Assembly (NCBI GenBank): GCA_949318235.1
Contig: OX439127.1
Location: 32,264,873 to 32,328,872, forward strand
DNA length: 64,000 bases
Origin: Ecdyonurus torrentis
Lineage: Eukaryota > Arthropoda > Insecta > Ephemeroptera > Heptageniidae
Direction of reading: 5' to 3'
Position 1 is the first letter of the stretch, and every line of letters starts with the position of its first letter. Positions 35,458-45,100 of the stretch are shown here, in pieces. Made by a program: the position numbers and the translations under genes. A model generated the notes under the pieces. It searched no databases, was not told the DNA's origin, and saw nothing but the letters and a program-made list of their open reading frames with translations.

Positions 35458-38279
35458 CACGCGTAGAATGAAAAGCTCGTATTAGAAATTCCCCTGTTTT
35501 CGAAGTTTGAATCGTTATAATACAAAAATAAAAAGTCACAAAAAATTGAAATTACTTTTGTCGTGCTGCTTATAAATCTGACAATATATTTTATAAATTT
35601 CATATTTTTATCGCAAACAGTTCGTTCACAATTCATCAATTAGTAAACTAAAACACCCTGTTTTGAACTTTGTTCAAAAAAGTGAAATTAAAATTATTTT
35701 TCCCATGCAACAACAAGCAATAAAAATTTTAAATTGATATCATAGATTCAAGAAATGTTACTTATTCTTAATGTACAGTTGAATTTTTTTTGCAAGCAAC
35801 CCCTTTGTCAAAATTTGCAAAAAAACGATCTCGCATTGTATTAATGCTTTGAAGCTGAAAATTATTTTAGGGGTGCAATTTCATATTCTTTAAAGATTTC
35901 TTTGCAGTATACAAAATTATTTTAAAATTAACTAAACTTATGAATTCATTAATGTATAACCCCTGTATTTACGCAAATAGTAGTACATAAAATGCCTGAT
36001 TACCGCAACCAGCAGTACTTCAAATTTTTAAAAATTCATTTAATATTATGGAAATAAGATATTTACATTATTAGCAAAAGAACATTTAAGGGATTCAAAA
36101 TTGCACCCCTAAAATAGTTTTCAGCTTCAAAGCATTAATATAATGCGATATCCATTTTTTGCAAATTTTGGCAAAGGGGTTGCTTGCAAAAAAATTTCAA
36201 CTGTACATTATGAATAAGCAACATTTCTTGGCTCTATGATATTAATTTGAAATTTTTATTGCTTGTTGTTTCATGGGAAAAATCATTTTAATAACACATT
36301 TTTGGACAACGTTCGAAACAGGGTGTTTTAGTTTACTAATTGATGAATTGTGAACGAACTGTTTGCGATAAAAATATGAAATTTATAAAATATATTGTCA
36401 CATTTATAAGCCGCACAACAAAAGTAATTTCAATTTTTTGTGACTTTTTATTTTTGTATTATAGTGATTCAAACTTCGAAAACACGGGAATTTCTAATAC
36501 GAGCTTTTCATTCTACGCGTGCGATATATAATATATTATACTGTAAAAAGGAATACCTCTCCCGATTAGATATGAAACTTTTAACTGTGGGACCTATTCC
36601 AAAATTTATGCCTGAGCATCCAACCCCTTTATACCATTGACCTTGTAAAGAATTTATTTTTTTATTATTTTTTTTTTTATTATTTTTTTTTGAAAGTATT
36701 CTCAATGAATTTGACATTGTATTATTTTTTTCCAGATGACATATTTTTTTCTTCGCTGTGTTTGAGTCCTCCTCCCCCTCCTTTGCCTCCATCCCCTCCT
36801 CCTCCACCCCCTCCTCCCAAAAGTCCCCCGTTACCTCCTAGGACCTCTCGTTTACCTGCTAGTGTTCCTCCTTTGCCTCCTAGCATCCCTTTACCTGCAA
36901 GTGTTCCCCCTTTGCCTCCTAGCATCCCTTTACCTGCTAGTGCTCCTCTAACTCCCTGTGTTCCACCTTTACCTGCAAGCTCCCCTCCTTTACCCCCTTT
37001 GCCTTCAAGTGCTCCATTACCAAGCAGTTGCCCTCCATTACCTCCAAGTATTTCTCTGTTACCAGAAGATCTCCCTCCCCTACCTCCTTTACCAACTGAA
37101 GCCCCACCGTTACCACCAACTACAGCTCCCTTACCTTTGAGTTGCCCTCCTTTGCCAACAAGCAATAATTTACCATCCAGTTGTCCTCCATTACCACTCA
37201 GTGCCCTTCCTTTGCCACCAACTGATGCTCCTTTGCCAGCCACTTGCCCTCCTTTACCACCCTTACCTTCTGACTCTCCCCCTTTGCCGCCAATGCCTCC
37301 TCCTGACATACCTCCTCCTCCTCCTCTAGAATCCTTGCAGTGGGAAGAACCATTACCACCAGGAGTTGACTATTCTGAGGAATCACTTGCTTCAAATGTA
37401 ACAACCAATCAGAACTCAGAATTTGGTGCATTGGTAAGCTTAGCTGCACTGTTACTCTCAAAGAAAACAAATTATGTTAATGTATGCTTGCAGGCAGGTG
37501 ATTCTATTGTGAGGGTTGGCAAAGCAACACACTCAGCTTTCTCTGCAGAGCTCACTTCATTTTATTCCCACCTGGCTGATGTGACACCATCTGAAGTCAC
37601 AGACTCCAAATTATCAGATACATCACATGCAACTATTAAGAAAGAAGCCATTTTTCAAAAAACTGAAATGAGTGATAAAATGACCAAGGAAAAAAATATT
37701 GCTAAGGAAACTGCAGATAGCAGCATAAAGAAAAAGAAAAAGGTTAATATTATTCAAAATAAGTATGATTAAGTATACAGGGCTACAGGGGGGGGGGGGG
37801 GGGGGGGGATGAAAAGTTGCTAAATAAAAAAGTTTGATGCAATATTGTGTATGCTGCATGTTATTATATTTTCTCATCTCACTTGCAAACATTTTTAAAG
37901 GCAACGTATAAATGTTGTAGCAAACAATATGTGTATCTTTTTTTTTTTTTTTTTTTTTTTTTGTCATGGTAAGCAAAATGTGTAAGTGCCATCATCTACA
38001 TTACGTTCAGAAACGAGATACACAGATTGCTTATCGTAACAAAAACCAGATACACATATTGCTTAACATTACAAAATACAAGATACACATATTGTTACCT
38101 ACTAAATCAATATGCATTTTCACACATTTTAGCAGTGAATAAATACATAATTATGATTGTTTATTTTTCAGTCCAAAATTTCTGGTGCTCTGTCTTTGAA
38201 GAAAAAAGGTGTATCAAACTTGGTAGCAAAATGGCAACAAGTTCGGCGTGACTTGACAGACAGTGATGATGAGACATAG
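24936..38279 (+). CDS. FNBP4: Formin-binding protein 4 (FNBP4)
   Basis: Fourteen coding exons join in frame to 1004 aa (human about 1017): 24936-25020, 25642-25826, 27151-27274, 27648-27836, 27912-27978, 28741-29167, 29479-29657, 29725-29912, 30818-30942, 31097-31230, 34370-34626, 36736-37433, 37494-37742 and 38172-38279. An in-frame TAA at 24930 fixes the start MGLKKHGSTRRKVL. WW1 (residues 133-159) is canonical: W-QECYDENMGHPYYW-...-W156-EMP. A helical region before WW2 (ALTCSYLTEKLEEA...) matches FNBP4. WW2 (from about 562) keeps RWDRSSKRYFYQN, but its second Trp is Met. A Pro-rich segment (about 660-835) follows, then a basic tail that closes with a VSNLVAKWQQVRRDL block as in vertebrates. 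FNBP4 is a nuclear WW protein that binds Pro-rich partners such as formins and splicing factors. Identification is firm; the 37434-37493 intron is uncertain. Confidence 0.93.
25878..26001. mobile_element. MITE, TACAGCTCTGG family, copy 3 (FNBP4 intron 2)
   Basis: The best-preserved copy: 124 bp, TACAGCTCTGGACAAAAGTT at the left and its mirror ACTTTTGTCCAGAGCTGTA at the right. It lies about 50 bp after the exon 2 donor. Confidence 0.88.
26221..26480 (-). repeat. Dispersed repeat, copy 2 (FNBP4 intron 2)
   Basis: Reverse-complement counterpart of 460-700. It carries a small local expansion of AGTTAATAGTA units (about 26298-26336) that copy 1 lacks. Confidence 0.7.
26493..27150. other. FNBP4 intron 2, right part
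   Basis: AT-rich intron with a poly-A run of about 36 nt (26851-26886). Nothing else recognised. Confidence 0.5.
28385..28691. mobile_element. MITE in FNBP4 intron 5
   Basis: The left end AGAGATTATATAGATAGAGA and the right end TCTCTATCTATAATAACTCT are inverted copies. The interior is GC-richer (for example GATGGCGGCAAGCGCAACG). It lies about 50 bp before the exon 6 acceptor. Confidence 0.7.
29168..30817. other. FNBP4 introns 6 and 8
   Basis: Intron 6 (29168-29478) and intron 8 (29913-30817) hold only AT-rich sequence, an A run and (AAT)n tract at about 30379-30418, and no inverted repeats that I noticed. Exons 7 and 8 lie between them. Confidence 0.5.
31231..32377. other. FNBP4 intron 10, left part
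   Basis: AT-rich sequence. One patch at 31900-31977 is GC-richer, forms a hairpin around CAGAGCTCTG and ends at a donor-like GTAAGT. It is not needed for a continuous reading frame, because exons 10 and 11 join perfectly across the WW2 domain. Confidence 0.45.
32378..33486. mobile_element. Long foldback element, FNBP4 intron 10
   Basis: CGGATATGAAAACCTCGGAT at the left end is mirrored at 33467-33486. The arms pair through most of the 1.1 kb (CAAACAGTTTGCTCA / TGAGCAAACTGTTTG, and TAGTAAACTAA). Inside lies a TACAGTTGA...TCAACTGTA pair at 32701-33172 with GCAAGCAACCCCTTTGCC. It is homologous to 35456-36533, with different outermost ends. Confidence 0.85.
33487..34369. other. FNBP4 intron 10, right part
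   Basis: AT-rich intron sequence, nothing recognised. Confidence 0.5.
35258..35420. mobile_element. MITE with TCGAGGGTGCTCCGCTATAA ends, copy 1
   Basis: 163 bp. The left end TCGAGGGTGCTCCGCTATAA continues through TGTCCTAAGTCCACTTGACC, and the right half is its mirror (GGTCAAATGGACTTAGGAC). TA microsatellite flanks both sides. Copy 2, inverted, is at 59468-59631. Confidence 0.88.
35456..36533. mobile_element. Long foldback element, FNBP4 intron 11
   Basis: CGCACGCGTAGAATGAAAAG at the left is mirrored by CTTTTCATTCTACGCGTGCG at the right. The arms stay paired over about 480 bp, with an inner TACAGTTGA...TTCAACTGTA pair at 35774-36205. The body matches 32378-33486 closely. It begins directly at the end of a TA array, 36 bp from the preceding MITE. 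Confidence 0.88.
36780..37325 (+). repeat. Coding repeat: PPLP-rich array in FNBP4 exon 12
   Basis: The Pro-rich part of FNBP4 is built of short units such as LPASVPPLPPSIP (a 39-bp DNA unit, repeated about 36853-36935) and more degenerate CPPLPPS, APLP and PPLPPLP blocks. Low complexity also keeps the antisense frame open, which gives a spurious 195-aa Gly-rich antisense ORF. Confidence 0.8.
37434..37493 (+). other. Possible 60-bp in-frame intron (exitron) in FNBP4
   Basis: GTAAGC at 37434 and TTGCAG ending at 37493 bound a stretch that is a multiple of three with no stop. If kept it adds 20 hydrophobic residues (VSLAALLLSKKTNYVN...) to a disordered region, which suggests it is normally spliced. 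A second acceptor (GCAG) lies 4 bp downstream. Confidence 0.5.
37788..37808 (+). repeat. Poly-G tract, last FNBP4 intron
   Basis: About 21 consecutive G, 46 bp after a non-consensus donor (AAG/GTTAAT at 37742/37743). A second long G run lies in PHRF1 intron 5. Confidence 0.9.
38012..38100 (+). repeat. Three tandem ~32-bp units
   Basis: Three imperfect copies of GATACACAtATTGCTTA plus spacer, in the last FNBP4 intron, 70 bp before the final exon. Confidence 0.65.
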
Positions 38280-38554
38280 TGAGAGAACTTTATATAACTC
38301 CTTATATTTTAAACTACCTGTAGACCACAAAATTATATATTATTTCAGAATGTTTGTAATTTTCTTCTGACTTTCTTTTTTCAAAATGTTGTATGAATTT
38401 AAAAAAGATTCTTACATTTTTCAAGTGTGTATTTTTGCAGCATGAGTACAAGATTTGTAAACACTTGTTCAAAACATTCTTTGTAAATGGTGTGCCTAGC
38501 CTGTTAAAAATTGCAGTAACATCATACAGTAGGTTAATGATATCAGTCTACATT

Positions 38555-38560
38555 AATAAA
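38555..38560 (+). terminator. FNBP4 polyadenylation signal
   Basis: AATAAA about 276 nt past the FNBP4 stop codon. Confidence 0.5.
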
Positions 38561-38625
38561 ATGAAAAAAGTTGTCAAATTGTATAATGGTTTCACAATTT
38601 TGGTAGGGATTCAATCAAAATGTTA

Positions 38626-38628
<3 letters not shown>

Positions 38629-38677
<49 letters not shown>
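38629..38677. repeat. (AT)n microsatellite
   Basis: 49 bp of AT repeats in the FNBP4 3' flank. Confidence 0.95.
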
Positions 38678-38678
<1 letters not shown>

Positions 38679-38679
38679 G

Positions 38680-39890
38680 TGTGTTGACCATTAATTTTAA
38701 GTATGTTGTTATTTTGTTATATTCATATTCATATTAAACTGAAAAATAATTAAACACAAAAAGTCTCTTATTTGTAGATTATTGATTAAGAAAAGGGATC
38801 AAATGTTATTTATTCTTTTAACATGAATGGCAATGTTTTTTCCCCATATATATTATTTTTTACAGTTTCTTTATTCATATAATCTTATGATAATAACCAT
38901 CTATATAAAACATTCAAAATTATTTGAAAATACGTCAATTACAAAAATATCAATAAGTTATTAGCTAACTAAAAGGAAGAAAGTGCTGAAATTAAATTTG
39001 TTGTTTGTATGTATGTTATGATGTGTTTACATTACAAATAGGCTTTTAACCATATCGTAAAATGTAAAAGTTCCAATGTGTAATAATTTTAATTGGATTT
39101 ATTCTCCATTTCAAACCATGAAATTTTAATGCAATTAACTTTATTACATCAAATGTATTGCCTTATTCAGCCATTTTATTGTTATATATTGAAGCTATAG
39201 TTTATATAATATAGCATTTAATTTTAATTCCTTTTACTTGCCGTACACTTAAAACTAAACTAAAACTTTTTACTATACTTCTTCAAATAATTTGATATAA
39301 TTACACTTCATCCATATGTATATTTATTATGTAATCAAAATGTAATATGCATCAAATCAAGTTATGGAAAGCAATAACTATGTGGTCGATTAATAATTAA
39401 TATTATATAAATTAATATTTATAGTTTGTTTACAATAAATTTTATATACTTTTATTGTAATTTACTTCAAAATAAATAAATATATTATGGCTATGATATA
39501 TATTAATGATTTACATATTATAAGCAAACTGAGCCACTCTATTTTCATTATACTTAAATTAAATAAAGTAGGTAAATAAAAGTATATGTATGTTTTAAGG
39601 CTAAGTTTACTGTTAAAAGAAAACAATGTTTGTGGAATGGAGCATTGTTTCATTTATTATAATTGGTATAATAGCTAGTATTATGGATATTTGAGCTAAA
39701 ATATCAGCATATAATTTTTAGTCGCATATTTATATAACTGGATCCATGTTTCTGTTTAGCTAACACCTGAAAATAACAATGGAAAATATCAGCTGAATGC
39801 CAATTTTTTAAGCGATGTCAGTCAAGTTTAGTAAAAAAAGAGCATATATATTAATAATTATATGGTCTTCTAGGCGTACTTTTCCCAATT
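38680..39890. other. FNBP4-PHRF1 intergenic region
   Basis: Very AT-rich; no gene, no inverted repeats seen. Ends where the PHRF1 promoter-like island begins. Confidence 0.5.
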
Positions 39891-39919
39891 AAACAAAGTT
39901 CTAAGTTAAAAAGAGATTT

Positions 39920-40203
39920 AAAACATTGGCGCTTTGATTTTGTGGATGGGAGTTTCGGTCATTCATTGGCTGTAGTAAATAGTTCGCAGGATAGTACTCT
40001 GGGATTGGTTGACTACGATTCTTTTGTCTGAAATTTCCCTGCGAGGCCCAGCTTAGCACCATACAGTAGACACCAACGACACCAAGCAAGCAACACTACA
40101 CACTACTCTCAAAAAACCCGTAGCACACAAGATGGCGATAGTGGTACAAGCCGATTAGCGTCTCGGTTCTTCAAAATTCTATAATATCCACGGATTTTAT
40201 CAG
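39920..40203 (+). promoter_or_regulatory. PHRF1: Probable PHRF1 promoter and non-coding first exon
   Basis: A GC-richer island with two inverted CCAAT boxes (ATTGG at 39965-39969 and 40004-40008, 39 bp apart) and a YY1-like AAGATGGCG at 40129-40137, a pairing common in TATA-less housekeeping promoters. CAG/GTTCGT at 40203/40204 could be the donor of a 5' UTR exon that joins 42108. The ATG inside the YY1 motif opens an 8-codon uORF (40132-40158). All by inference. Confidence 0.45.
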
Positions 40204-41473
40204 GTTCGTTAATATACAGTAACAATGAGCTAAAAGAGTATATTTTGATGTAACGAATGTGCATTAGTGGTAAATTCATCTAGTGTTTATAAGTGTTCAA
40301 TTTTAATGTCAACTGTGCTGTGCAAAGACTGATGTTTTGACGGAATGGGCGTGCATGTTTTCTTCTAGTTTTGATATGTGTTGAATATGTTCTATCTGTT
40401 GAGTTGTGTGGCTAAACATATTAAAATGAACTTAGTTACTGAAACATGAACTAGTAAAATTAATCAACATATTATTAATAATCCATCTTAGTAAGTGTAC
40501 CATCTCTACGAAAAGAATAAAAAACTGGTATTGTGTTGGCCTCCATTCTCACTTATTTTTATGTAAACTCAGTTTTATTTATAACGAATTGCAATGTTAC
40601 CTGTATGTAGATTATTATATCTTAAGTTGATTATATAGTTAGTTTTAAATAATATCCATATTTATTTAAGTGAGGGATGTGCTTGATTAGTGTAATTTTA
40701 GTGGCAATTAAGTAACGCCCCACTTCAGCCATCATATGTATGTATATGTATGTACGAGACAGGGTCATTAACTTATGTTTGCTGTGCTATTGCATTTATA
40801 TTAATATTTAATGCATACTAATATTTTAACTGTTTATGTTATTTAATTAACAAAATACGGCTGGAATTTTCATTTATACCTACATTCAACTTATGCGTTT
40901 GAGTTCATTCATATATATATAAAGAATTGATTGTCTTAAATACAGATAACACAGGTGTGTACCAGTATATTAAGTAATATTGGTACACACTACACATCGA
41001 TACGCACATTTAGCTATTATAATTGAGACCTTGTCATGTTTCAGTAATTAAAAGTTCATTGCAGCATTTGTTTGTTAATGTGGAATGTATATTAAATTTT
41101 TTCTCGATTTATTTAAACAAAATATGCAGGTACACACTCAGTGATATAAAATATTATATGGTATAGTACGTACGTACATATATGTATTGCCTTAGCTTAG
41201 AGTAAAGGCAAAGGATAAAATTTTGTATGACAGAGTCTACAGTACATCACAATTTTCACATTGTATATATAATAGGTATGTACATACAAAAAATGTAGAT
41301 AAATTCTTTTTTATTTGGAACCATTAAAAATAAAATAAATCCCATGATGTATGTAGCACAGTTGAAAAATAATTTTTTTCTAATAAATAAAGGTCAAAGA
41401 AGAAGAAGAAGAAAGAAATACATTGACACTGCATGCTAAGTTAGGCTACCGTTACCAGTCATAAGAATTTTCT
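40204..41473. other. Likely intron within the PHRF1 5' UTR
   Basis: AT-rich sequence with short GTAC/TATG repeats; no gene seen. The rest up to 42107 contains the MITE at 41474-41626, a (CA)n/(GT)n hairpin near 41698-41722, and nothing else recognised. Confidence 0.4.
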
Positions 41474-41626
41474 AGATCTTCAAAAGTGCATTCACATATT
41501 CTTAAATTCGTTACAACTTTGCGCAGCAAAGGTTACAATAAATTGTGATAGTCAATTTGTTAAGGAAATGCTGCACAAAGTTACAACAAATTTAAGAATA
41601 TGTGAATGCACCTTAAGAAAATCTTA
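41474..41626. mobile_element. MITE upstream of the PHRF1 start exon
   Basis: GTGCATTCACATATTCTTAA and its exact mirror TTAAGAATATGTGAATGCAC lie in opposite arms, extended by GTTACAACTTTG / CAAAGTTACAAC. The loop is about 40 bp. Confidence 0.85.
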
Positions 41627-42119
41627 ATAGTTTTTAAGTTCCTATACTGTAGGCATTGCATGAGTACACATTAATGATTAACTTTGCTTAAAGTAAGACA
41701 CACACACACAGAAGTGTGTGTGTCTGTTTGTATATAATATACATATATTTACACTGAATATGTATATACATATAATGTATATCATGGTCTATATGGTTAA
41801 AGAAGATAGTTGCAATTGTATGAAGTATTGTAATAAAAAAATCAGTTTTCTATACAGAAATGTCTGTTAGGATTGAAATGTTTAATAAAAAGAAACGGAT
41901 ATAAAATAGTTAAAATGTATAACAAATATTTAAGCCTATAATATGGGAGTTTCATTTAATAAAAAAGTGTTTGCAGAACCACTAATGTGATACTAAACCG
42001 TGTTAAATTGGAAATTACAGTGTACATGCAGCTCATGTCTCATGTCATATACAATAGTACCGTATACTGTTTGCAAGGAAACATGCTATAATGATTTATA
42101 TTTGCAGCTGTTGGTGGTG

Positions 42120-45100
42120 ATGGAGGAGCCAGAAAAGAAGTTAGACTCCAGCTCGGTAAGTATTGTCACAACCACGCTGGTGAGCTTCTGTATTATTGTC
42201 CTATCTTAAAAACGTTCCCTTAATGATGTACAGTCAACCGGGGTGAAATTGAACGCTTGCTTATTTTGACTTTAAATCCTTGTTTCTCAATAGTGGGTTG
42301 TGCCACTAACTTAAAATTTTTTGTGTGCATAGTGCACAATCATGTCCAAATTTAATTTTGCTGGCTTTTTAAGTTCCCTTAGTTATTTGTTTTTCCAGAA
42401 TAAATTATTTTCCAAGAAGTGGAAAAGTTAACAATAAACAAACACCCTTAAAATTTCTACCCTGGAGGGTGGTGGGGTAAAAGATAGCATATGAATCTGG
42501 TAGCATCCTATCAAATGTAGCTTCCTGAATATGCATACCAAATTTTATTGCAATTAGGCAAGAGGTCTATTTTTAATAGTCTAATTTATTCTCCGGGGTG
42601 AAATTGAACACCTACTCAAGGTGTCTTTGGACACATTTCCCATGTTCAGTATAGGCCTTAAAATTTAATTTAGCTGTATCATTCTGAAACTTTGGCATTT
42701 TGTATTTTAGAGGCTGTAGAATGCAATGAGTACCATAATGATTATCTGACCCTGACCTTTGACCCTTAAGTGACCCTGAAAATGTTTTCATTGTCACTCT
42801 TTAGCAAAGTTTTAACCTCACCACTGGATTGCTTGCCCCAGAAAACCTACATATCAACATCTTACTTGACAAAATATCTCAACCCGTTCCCAGGTTAAGA
42901 CTTTTTTTGAAAAAAGGGTCCCTCCGCATGAGAGGGTCAGAACCCTCTCCTACGAAGTATGATTTTTGACATGTGAATGACTAAGGTGTTGATTCTTAGG
43001 TTTTAAGGGTCTAGGAATTTAATGGTGCTGTTGGATTTTCTCTAAAATGAAAATTTAGAGAAGACAGGGTCATTTCAGGATCAAGGGTGCAAGGTAGCCA
43101 AAAATTAGGGACACCACCTCCTTTAGTACCAATAGAGATACCCATAACCAAAAATTCAGCTGAAAAATCAAATATTAATTTTTTCCCCTATTTTTAACAT
43201 TGAGTTTTTGCAATCTAGTAAAATAATTACTAATTAACATTAATTAAAGGTGAAACTAACAAATACCATTCATACAATATAAATTTGGAAATTAAGTTGC
43301 TTGAATAGAAAAATTAAATTCATTTTGTTTAAATATGCATCGATTTCCTACTGAAAATATTCTTAAAGTGACTTGTGTGGAAATAAAATTTAAAAAACTA
43401 ATTAGGGGGTTTGGGGGTGGACCTGGAGTTGTTACATCATATAACAAGACCCCTAGTAAGTAGGACCATGGTAGTTCAAGACTTTAAATTCAGCACAAAG
43501 CCAGTAATCATTTTTTTAAACTAGGTGTTCAATTTTGATTTTTTTTTTCTCTGTGGTGTGAAATAAAATTTTAAATATTGGACTTGATTAACCTAGTACT
43601 AAGTAAGTTACACCACCATTATTTTTTGTTTTACTGAAAAAAATTTATTGGCTGAGATATGTTGTAATATACAACCAAAAGCGTTCAATTTCACCCCGGT
43701 TGACTGTAGTTCAAATTTTTGCCGCAACCATTAACATGTAAAAAGTAAGTGGCGCTGCGATCTAATTTAAAATTTTCCCCCAGATCGCAGCGCCACTTTT
43801 ATATGTAATTTTGTATTCTTGCATTTGTGCGTCGAAATTTTGAAATACATCATTAAGGGAATGTTTTTTCAACAATAGCTTCCAATCCTGTGTGGTCACA
43901 ACGAATGGAAAATATGTTTTAATAATAAATGTATTGTATTTCTGTATCTTAGCTAATACAGTGAAGTCTATGATATATATTTACAATCTTGTTCCCTATT
44001 TCAGGAGAGTGATTCTAGTTCTAGTACTTCTCCTATTCCTGAAGCATCAAGCCGCAGGAAGTCTCAGGAGACAGATGTAAGTATGAAAAATGTGCATTTT
44101 CAACAGAATCCATACTTACATAATTTTAATTATTTATTTGTTGTAGGTTGCATCAGCTAGTGGTTCAGGCAAAAGAAAAGCAAAATCCTCCTGTTCTTCT
44201 TCTAAGAAAAAAGGCGAATCTTCAAAGGATAAAATGTTATTAGACTTATCAATGGCAGGGCCTAGTACGTCTAAAGCAACATGGAGTTCTAGTTCCTCTG
44301 AAAGGGAAGAATGTCCAATATGTAGGAAACGATTGGGTAGAAAACCTACTGCAGTTCCTGATTGTTGCAATCACTCGTTTTGTTACGAGTGTATCAGTGC
44401 ATGGGTTACTAAGGCCAAATCTAATTGTCCTATGGATAGAAAGGACATAAAACTGCTGAAAGTGTATGACAAAGGAAAGCTAATTACTTCAGAAGTTGTG
44501 GAGCATAAGGTTCCTGAAGAGGAAGAAGTAGGCCCAGAAGATGAAGGCGAAATTTGTCCTGTAAGTAAAATTCTTCAATTCATCTATCATTTATTATTAA
44601 TATAAATAAGAATTGTGAATGAAAAGTGAATGATTTTCCCCCTTTTTTAATGTTTGTAGGATTGTGGCTGGATTGGGATTCGTCCTTCTATTGGAGTGTG
44701 TCTTCATTGCATGTTCCACCACGATCATCCATGGCCTGTTGATGATTGCCCACAATGTATGGAAGCTGAGAGCAATGCTTCTGATGAAGAGTGGGAACCA
44801 GCTTCTACATTTAGATTTAGGAGGAGAATTATAGTAAGTTTGCAACTTAATTTCATTCTGTATTATTATTATTATAAATGTTTCCTTTTTCAGCATCAGT
44901 CTGATAGCTCTGAAGTGGAAGTTCTAAGCAGTGAGGAAGAATCTGCAGTAGCTACAAGTGAAAGTGAAAATGAAGATGACGATGACGATGATGATGACGA
45001 TGATGAAGGTGGTGGTGATGTTAACATATTAATAAACCTAAGTGAATTTGAAGAGGAGGAAGAAGAGGAAGCATTGCAAGCCGAACCTGTTGCCAGCACA

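Noticed and set aside
36722..37309. 195-aa antisense ORF, Gly/Lys-rich
   Set aside because: It mirrors the proline-rich repeat of FNBP4 exon 12; low complexity on the sense strand keeps the antisense frame open.
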